Source: Roseiarcus sp963779095
GTDB lineage: Bacteria > Pseudomonadota > Alphaproteobacteria > Rhizobiales > Beijerinckiaceae
Length of the DNA: 64,000 nt
Direction: 5' to 3'
Assembly: GCA_963779095.1 (NCBI GenBank)
Contig: CAVZWU010000017.1
Span: 1-64,000, forward strand
In this document: in pieces, positions 58,959 through 64,000 of the stretch
Layout of the letters: every line of letters starts with the position of its first letter
Numbering within the stretch: position 1 is the stretch's first letter
Position numbers and translations under genes: made by a program
Notes under the pieces: model-generated
Told to the model about the DNA's origin: nothing
The model's database searches: none
Seen by the model: the letters and a program-made list of their open reading frames with translations, nothing else

Positions 58959-59254
58959 TCCGCCGCTCCCAAGGTCGTCGTGGCAGACAGACGCATCGCC
59001 TCGAGTTCGGCCTGCGCTTCGCCGAGTTCGGTTAGAATGCGCAAGGTTTCGGCCGCCTCGGCCTCATCGATACGGCTCATGGCGAAGCCGACGTGGATCA
59101 GGACCCAATCCCCCACGCAGGCCGACACGGGGTGTTCGTCGCTAACGATGCAGGCGATATTGACCTGCCGCTTTACGCCGCCGACTTTGACGGTCGCCAG
59201 CTGCCTGGCGACGTCGTCGATTTTCTCGATGCGGCCTGGGATCCCAAGGCACAT
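58955..59254 (-). CDS. hypC: Hydrogenase assembly chaperone HypC
   Basis: 99 residues starting with the invariant MCLGIPG, whose Cys2 carries Fe(CN)2CO with HypD. VGDWVLIHVGFAMSRIDEAE is the second family motif. 5 bases after hypF. Confidence 0.96.
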   Translation of the reverse strand: MCLGIPGRIEKIDDVARQLATVKVGGVKRQVNIACIVSDEHPVSACVGDWVLIHVGFAMSRIDEAEAAETLRILTELGEAQAELEAMRLSATTTLGAAE

Positions 59255-59259
59255 GACGC

Positions 59260-61695
59260 TTATTCCTTGGTTCGACCTGAGTTGCGGGTCTTCGTTCCGC
59301 CGTCAATCAGGCGCGCGGCGCCGATCGCCGCCTGTCCGAGCGCAAGACCGCCGTCATTGGCGGGAACTTCAGCATGTGTGAGCACGGTGAAATTGTCCTG
59401 CTCGAGACGGCGAACGACCTCCTCGAACAGAATGCGATTCTGAAAGCAACCGCCAGAGAGCGCGACAGTATCGAAGCGCGGGCCGCCCTCGTCTTCGCGA
59501 TGCGCCAATTTTCTCGTCATTGCAACGATGGTGTTGACGAGACCTCTATGGAAGCGGGCGGCCATCAGCGGCGCCGGGGTCTTCAGGATCAGATCGCTGA
59601 GCAGCGCGCGCCACATCGCCAGCGGCTCGATATACGGCAGGCCGGCGTTGCGCAGATTGGCGATAGCGAACGGATAGGCGGAGTCCTCGTCGTTGCGCCC
59701 AATAGCGTCGAGGTCTACGATCGCCTCCAGTCGCGCGCCCGCCTCGCCCTCATGGGCCTGCCGCTCGCGGCAGACGTTCAGCGCCGCAGCGACCGCGTCG
59801 AACAGCCTTCCGCAGGAGGAGGCCTTCGGGGAATTGACCTCGGCGCGGACCATTGCGTCGAGCGTCGCGCGCGGCCGGCGAGCAAGGTCGGCATGGAGCT
59901 CGAGCTCGGCGAAATTCATTGAAAATTCCGCCCAGCCCATCTCGGCCATCAGATGCGCGTAGAGATTGCGCCACGGTTCGCGCACGGCTTGGGCGCCGCC
60001 TAGCATCGCCACCGGCTTGAATGCCCCGAGCCGCTGGAAACGGCGATAGTCCGCAAGCAGGAATTCCCCGCCCCAGACCGTCCCGTCGTCGCCCCAGCCC
60101 AGTCCGTCGAGGACGATGCCGAGCACCGGAGGCGAGTCGAGTGGAACGCCATTTTCAGTAAGGCACGCCGCGACATGGGCGTGATGGTGCTGCGCCTCGA
60201 TGAGGGGCAGCGACTGGGCTTGCGCCCATTCGCGCGCGAGCTTGGCCGAGAGATATTCCGGGTGCCGATCAGCGACGAGAGCCCGTGGCGCGTGATGAAA
60301 AAGCTCGCCGTAGAGCGCCAAATTCTTGCGGTAGTCGTCGAAAGTTTCGGCGTTTTCCAGATCGCCTTGATGCTGCGAAAGGATGGCCTCACCGTCCCTT
60401 ATGAGACAGAAAGTCGCCTTGAGTTCTCCGCCCATTGCGAGAAGTTCGGGCGCCGCCTCGAACCCCGGCGGTAGCGCAATGGACGCTGGCGCGAAGCCCC
60501 GCGCGCGGCGCAATATCCGCGTTCGGCCGGCGATCACGCGCGCGACGGAGTTGTCGGCGCGGTTGGCGATCTCGCGGTCATGCATCAGCGCATAAGCCGC
60601 GATGCCGCCCAGCCGCGCGCGGACCGCGTCATCGTTGATGATTTGCGGCTCTTCGGAGATGTTGCCGCTGGTCATTACCACCGGGCGCTCCATCCGCGCC
60701 AAGATCAGGAGATGAAGCGGCGTCGTCGGCAGCATGAAGCCGAGGGTCGCGAGACCCGGGGCGACTTCATCCGGCAGCTTCTCTGCCCTATCGGCGGCGA
60801 GCAGCACGATCGGCGCCGCTGTGCTGACCAGCGCCCGCTCCTCGTCCGCTCCAACCGTGCAATAGCGCCGGATGACGTCGAGATCCCTCGCCATCAGCGC
60901 GAACGGTTTCGCATCGCGGCGCTTCAGCCGACGCAGGCGCGCGACGACTTCGGCGCTGGTCGCGTCGCAAGCGAGATGAAAGCCGCCGAGACCCTTGATC
61001 GCGACGATTTCGCCCGTCGTGATGAGTTCGCGGACGGCATCGACGCCGTCGAGCGTCGAATATCGGTCGAAACTCGTCGTCCGGCCGTCGAGACGAACCA
61101 GCCTCGCCCTGGGACCGCAGACATGGCACGCGATCGCTTCGGCGTGGAAACGGCGGTCGGCGGGACTGCGATATTCCTCCTCGCACGCCTCGCACATCGC
61201 AAACGGCGACATCGTCGTATTGGCGCGGTCGTAGGGGATGCCCTTGACGATGCTGAGGCGCGGCCCGCAATGCGTGCAATTGGCGAACGGATAGCGGAAG
61301 CGGCGCTGGAACGGATCGACGATTTCCTGGGCGCAAGCCGCGCAGATCGCGGCGTCCGGCGCGACTTGCGTATGTGCGGCGCCGGCAAGACTTTCGGCAA
61401 CTCGGAACTCAGACGGCAGCGCGCCGCCGAAGGCCCGAGTCTCGATCTCATCGATCCGCGCCAGCGGCGGCGGTTCGCTCTCCAGTCGGGCGATGAAATC
61501 CTCGACGGCGCTCGGGCTTCCCCCGACACGCACGAGAACGCCCTCGCAATCGTTGAGAACCTCGCCTGCGAGGTCGAGTTTGCGCGCAATGCGCCAGACC
61601 GCCGGGCGAAAACCAACGCCCTGCACCCGGCCGCGCACGCGGATCTCCATCGAAACGAATTGCGCTTCTTGCCGGACGTCCTGCGGCAACGTCAT
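59260..61695 (-). CDS. hypF: Carbamoyltransferase HypF
   Basis: 811 residues from the ATG at 61695; other in-frame starts are 61767 and 61650, the latter just before the domain begins. Domains in order: acylphosphatase (RGRVQGVGFRPAVWR), two zinc fingers (ICAACAQEI...NCTHCGP; MCEACEEEY...CHVCGPRA), YrdC-like (IKGLGGFHLACDAT, KPFALMARD) and the Kae1-like carbamoyltransferase (QHHHAHVAACLTENG, LSGGCFQN). First gene of the hypF-C-D-E-A-B operon. Confidence 0.96.
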   Translation of the reverse strand: MTLPQDVRQEAQFVSMEIRVRGRVQGVGFRPAVWRIARKLDLAGEVLNDCEGVLVRVGGSPSAVEDFIARLESEPPPLARIDEIETRAFGGALPSEFRVAESLAGAAHTQVAPDAAICAACAQEIVDPFQRRFRYPFANCTHCGPRLSIVKGIPYDRANTTMSPFAMCEACEEEYRSPADRRFHAEAIACHVCGPRARLVRLDGRTTSFDRYSTLDGVDAVRELITTGEIVAIKGLGGFHLACDATSAEVVARLRRLKRRDAKPFALMARDLDVIRRYCTVGADEERALVSTAAPIVLLAADRAEKLPDEVAPGLATLGFMLPTTPLHLLILARMERPVVMTSGNISEEPQIINDDAVRARLGGIAAYALMHDREIANRADNSVARVIAGRTRILRRARGFAPASIALPPGFEAAPELLAMGGELKATFCLIRDGEAILSQHQGDLENAETFDDYRKNLALYGELFHHAPRALVADRHPEYLSAKLAREWAQAQSLPLIEAQHHHAHVAACLTENGVPLDSPPVLGIVLDGLGWGDDGTVWGGEFLLADYRRFQRLGAFKPVAMLGGAQAVREPWRNLYAHLMAEMGWAEFSMNFAELELHADLARRPRATLDAMVRAEVNSPKASSCGRLFDAVAAALNVCRERQAHEGEAGARLEAIVDLDAIGRNDEDSAYPFAIANLRNAGLPYIEPLAMWRALLSDLILKTPAPLMAARFHRGLVNTIVAMTRKLAHREDEGGPRFDTVALSGGCFQNRILFEEVVRRLEQDNFTVLTHAEVPANDGGLALGQAAIGAARLIDGGTKTRNSGRTKE

Positions 61696-61789
61696 TGCGC
61701 GGCCTCCCCGAGGAGCACCGAAGCTCGCGAGATCGGTTCTTCGAGAGGATCTGTGGATCGCGTTCACGGGAGTTCCTCAGCGGTAGCGT

Positions 61790-62280
61790 AGGTCCTTAAG
61801 AGACAAGGCTGGAGGGCGCCGTCAATAAGGCCGGCGACCAGAGCGGTTAGCCAGACAGGCGCGCCGATCAACGCAACGACGATCAACTACGGATTCACGA
61901 TCCAGTACAGCCTACCCCGACTTCGTCAAGCGTCTCATCCCGCTCACCGAGGCTGTCTTCTCGACGCCGATCGCCAACGCGACGCCTGGAACTTGGGCGA
62001 CGACCGGAATCCAGCCAGCCGTCATCTTCCTCGGCGAAACCTGGCAAATAGCCCTCGAAGGATCATCCCGGTCAACGGTGCTAGTGGTCAAAATCAAACG
62101 TAAGAGTCCGGGGCGCCTTCCGCAATTTCAAGGAGTTCTCCGGCTTGCAAGGGGTTCGAAGCGTTTGATTCTATCCACTAGCGACCATGGAATCGGCGCC
62201 GTTAGCGAGTTGCGCTTCTTCCTCGACGATATTTTCCCTGACAGAGCCCGGCAAGCCACTCTTCACGCTGGCTTCCAGGA
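61790..62280 (+). pseudogene. Relic of an outer-membrane barrel (transporter-like) gene
   Basis: Collinear pieces in changing frames: QTGAPINATTINYGFTIQYS, DFVKRLIPLTEAVFSTPIAN, IQPAVIFLGETWQIALE, IIPVNGAS, then after the inserted element DHGIGAVSELRFFLDDIFPD, then PGKPLFTLAS. The pattern is that of the barrel proteins annotated as transporters in methylotrophic alphaproteobacteria. The N-terminus is missing toward hypF and the C-terminus is cut by an IS relic. The family name is a moderate guess; that it is coding DNA is well supported. Confidence 0.6.
62081..62181. mobile_element. 97-bp MITE-like insertion with CTAG target duplication
   Basis: Terminal inverted repeats CTAGTGGTCAAAATCAAACG (62081-62100) and CGTTTGATTCTATCCACTAG (62162-62181) match at 16 of 20 positions and both end in CTAG. 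Removing 97 bases and one CTAG restores an open frame across the junction: PVNGAS joined to DHGIGAVSEL. It has no coding capacity, so it needs a transposase elsewhere. The CTAG duplication recalls IS5-type elements. Confidence 0.75.
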
Positions 62281-62415
62281 ACTCTTTCGACCCGCCGTGT
62301 ACATCGACGAGGCGATCCCCTCGCAGCGGCAGAGCTCGGCTATGCTCTCCTCCCCGCGCAGTCCTTCAAGGACACCGCAGATCTTCTCCTTCTCCACGGC
62401 TGAAAAGTGACGCAT
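62265..62415 (-). pseudogene. Fragment of an IS3-family orfA transposase
   Basis: MRHFSAVEKEKICGVLEGLR followed by GEESIAELCRCEGIASSMY is the helix-turn-helix start of an IS3-family OrfA; after one frame change SKEFLEA follows and the fragment stops. It is unlike the orfA at 62507, so it belongs to a different element. It abuts the end of the barrel gene relic. Confidence 0.7.
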
Positions 62416-62506
62416 CGTGCATCGGATGCCTGAGCTGGACCCCGGATTTAGGACCATTGGCTAAGGTGTGAAATGTCCTGCTCTGTCGCAACCGATGGAG
62501 CGAGGA

Positions 62507-62800
62507 ATGACGAAGTCACGCAAGAAGTTTGATGCGGCGTTCAAAGCGAAGATTGCCGTTGAGGCGCTGCGCGAGGATGCGACGGTTCCGGAACTGGCGA
62601 AGCGGCACGGGGTGCATCCGAACCAGATTTATGCCTTGAAGAAGCAAGTTCTCGACAATGCGGCGAGCCTGTTCGCCCGAGGGGCGAGCGGTTCGGGGGA
62701 TGGCGAGGAGGAGCGCGAGCGCGAGACGGCCAAGCTCTACGCCAAGATCGGCCAACTGACGGTCGAACGGGATTTCTTGGCCAGGAGGCCAGGGCGATGA
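62507..62800 (+). CDS. IS3-family transposase OrfA
   Basis: 97 residues with the DNA-binding helix-turn-helix AVEALREDATVPELAKRHGV and a leucine-zipper-like end (AKLYAKIGQLTVERDFLARR). GAGG 5-8 bases upstream supports the ATG at 62507. The orfB ATG overlaps its stop (ATGA) in the -1 frame. Confidence 0.9.
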   Translation: MTKSRKKFDAAFKAKIAVEALREDATVPELAKRHGVHPNQIYALKKQVLDNAASLFARGASGSGDGEEERERETAKLYAKIGQLTVERDFLARRPGR

Positions 62801-63741
62801 GCGCGCCCGATCGAAGAGCGATGGTCGAACGGCCTGGCAAGGACCTGTCGGTGCGCCGCCAATGCGCGCTGTTGAGCGTGGCGCGCTCGGGGGTCTACCG
62901 CCCCAAGCCCGTCGCCGAGGCGGACGATCTGGCGGTGATGCGCCGCATCGACGAATTGCATCTCGAACTTCCGTTCTACGGCTCGCGGCGAATGACCTTC
63001 GAACTCAACAAGGAAGGCCCTGGGGTCAACCGCAAGCGGGTGCGGCGGCTGATGCGGGTGATGGGGATCGAGGCGCTGGTTCCGCGCCCTGGCGCGAGCA
63101 AAGGCGCGCCCGGGCACAAGATATACCCCTACCTGCTGCGCGGCCTGAAGATTATCGAGCCGAACCACGTCTGGGCGGCCGACGTGACCTACATCCCAAT
63201 GGCGTGCGGCTTCCTCTATCTGGTGGCGATCATCGACTGGGCCAGCCGGGCGGTTCTGGCATGGCGGCTGTCGAACACCAACGATGCGAGCTTCTGCGCG
63301 GCGGCGCTGGAGGAGGCGCTGCTTCGGTTCGGAAAGCCGCGGATTTTCAATACCGATCAGGGCTCCACTTTCACCGCCGAGGCTTTCACCAGCAAGCTTG
63401 CGGCGGCCGGCGTCGTGATTTCGATGGACGGACGCGGCCGCTTCATGGACAACATTTTCATCGAACGGCTGTGGCGCTCGATCAAGTACGAAGAAGTGCA
63501 TCTGAAAGCCTACGCCGATGGCGGCGAGGCGCGGTCCGGCATCAGTTCCTGGATGACCTTTTACAATTTTCGGCGCCCGCACCAGGCGATGAACAACCAA
63601 ATGCCGATGGCGGTGTGGCGCGGCGGCATGGACAAAATCGAGGCGGCGGCGAGGGCTGTGGATATGCCGCTTCGCTTGGACAACGCAAACGCGTTGCCCA
63701 CATACCCACAGCAGAGACAGAAGCCGCAAGAAGCAGCTTGA
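62797..63741 (+). CDS. IS3-family transposase OrfB (DDE integrase)
   Basis: 314 residues with an intact DDE triad: Asp in WAADVTYIPM, Asp in FNTDQGSTFT and Glu in IFIERLWRSIKYEEV. The C-terminal FYNFRRPHQAMNNQMP motif is typical. No lesions, so the element may still move. In many IS3 elements OrfAB is made by -1 frameshifting; here no A-rich slippery site is seen in the overlap. Confidence 0.93.
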   Translation: MSAPDRRAMVERPGKDLSVRRQCALLSVARSGVYRPKPVAEADDLAVMRRIDELHLELPFYGSRRMTFELNKEGPGVNRKRVRRLMRVMGIEALVPRPGASKGAPGHKIYPYLLRGLKIIEPNHVWAADVTYIPMACGFLYLVAIIDWASRAVLAWRLSNTNDASFCAAALEEALLRFGKPRIFNTDQGSTFTAEAFTSKLAAAGVVISMDGRGRFMDNIFIERLWRSIKYEEVHLKAYADGGEARSGISSWMTFYNFRRPHQAMNNQMPMAVWRGGMDKIEAAARAVDMPLRLDNANALPTYPQQRQKPQEAA

Positions 63742-63817
63742 TTCTTGAACGACAAGCGCAGGCGAGATCACACCTTAAATTCAACCCCTCGTGGTCCTAC
63801 GAATGGGGTCCAGTTCA

Positions 63818-64000
63818 AGGATCGTGCGGGGCCTTTCAAAGATTATTGCACTGGCCTGTTGATGCCCGGCGAACGCAAGAGCGTCGAGCCAATGGCGGCG
63901 ATTATTGCGCCGGCTCGGGTTTCGGCCAAGCATCAATCGCTTCTGCATCTGGTCGGCCAGGCGGCTTGGTCGGACGAGGCGGTTCTGGCCAAGGCGCGCG
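63818..64000 (+). pseudogene. IS701-family transposase, 5'-truncated by the IS3 element and cut by the window edge
   Basis: The open frame reads GPFKDYCTGLLMPGERKSVE then PMAAIIAPARVSAKHQSLLH and LVGQAAWSDEAVLAKAR, the N-terminal region of IS701-type DDE transposases. The usual first 20-30 residues are missing because the IS3 right end lies at 63817. It continues past the window, so its 3' state is unknown. Confidence 0.8.

Larger units (their letters stand above)
62431..63817 (+). mobile_element. Complete IS3-family insertion sequence, 1387 bp
   Basis: Left end TGAGCTGGACCCC (62431-62443) and right end, read inward, TGAACTGGACCCC (63817-63805) differ at one base; the repeats continue with TAGGACCA and AAGGTGTGA in both ends. 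Inside are orfA and orfB. No convincing target duplication was found at the borders (GCC left, AGG right). It separates the IS3 relic from the IS701 transposase. Confidence 0.85.

Noticed and set aside
62797..62800. Programmed -1 frameshift joining IS3 orfA and orfB
   Set aside because: orfB is in the -1 frame, but no slippery A-run lies in the overlap; ATGA coupling is enough to explain expression.

Overview
The window is about 64 kb of GC-rich chromosomal DNA from an alphaproteobacterium, most likely of the order Hyphomicrobiales (Beijerinckiaceae/Methylocystaceae type). The evidence is the ribosomal and RNA polymerase genes, a PEP-CTERM protein with the alphaproteobacterial 'PExxxWAMLL' tail, the thiCOSGED cluster and a HoxFUYH hydrogenase. 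The placement comes from protein resemblance alone and is not a database result.

Layout. 1-17 kb (minus strand) holds translation and transcription genes: rplJ-rplL-rpoB-rpoC, then rpsL-rpsG-fusA (fusA runs off the left edge). A block of unrelated genes (S41 protease, DUF1576 membrane protein, urea transporter) separates rpoC from rpsL. 17-25 kb holds a PEP-CTERM protein, a zinc alcohol dehydrogenase, a LysR regulator, a SorAB-type sulfite dehydrogenase, small membrane or secreted proteins and an enolase-superfamily dehydratase. 25-31 kb is a run of broken genes (DODA dioxygenase, DUF1203, 2OG-Fe(II) oxygenase, Ada, LysR, SBF-type transporter). 31-34 kb has two VapBC modules around a LysE exporter. 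34-39 kb has mutS, a tandem DUF3280-like protein and a DUF3095 protein. 39-45 kb is a thiamine operon (thiC-thiO-thiS-[McrA head-like gene]-thiG-thiE-thiD) behind a TPP riboswitch. 45-49 kb has pal-cpoB-tilS and an OmpW-like porin. 50-62 kb is a complete cytoplasmic NAD-linked [NiFe]-hydrogenase locus, hoxFUYHW facing a hypF-C-D-E-A-B operon. 62-64 kb is a mobile-element graveyard: a relic outer-membrane gene carrying a 97-bp MITE-like insertion, an IS3 relic, an intact IS3-family element and an IS701 transposase cut by the window edge.

How it fits together. HoxFU (diaphorase) and HoxYH (hydrogenase) would couple H2 to NAD(H). HoxW trims HoxH, and HypABCDEF build and insert the NiFe(CN)2CO site. 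The thiamine genes overlap by 1-4 bases and are probably one transcript sensed by TPP.

Quality caveat. About 40 apparent single- or two-base frameshifts lie in 0-6 kb and 25-36 kb, including in the essential fusA gene, while rpoBC and 36.6-61.7 kb are almost clean. I read most of them as assembly or base-calling errors, not pseudogenes, and give outer coordinates of the reconstructed genes. The one lesion in the clean part is an in-frame TAA that splits hoxU.
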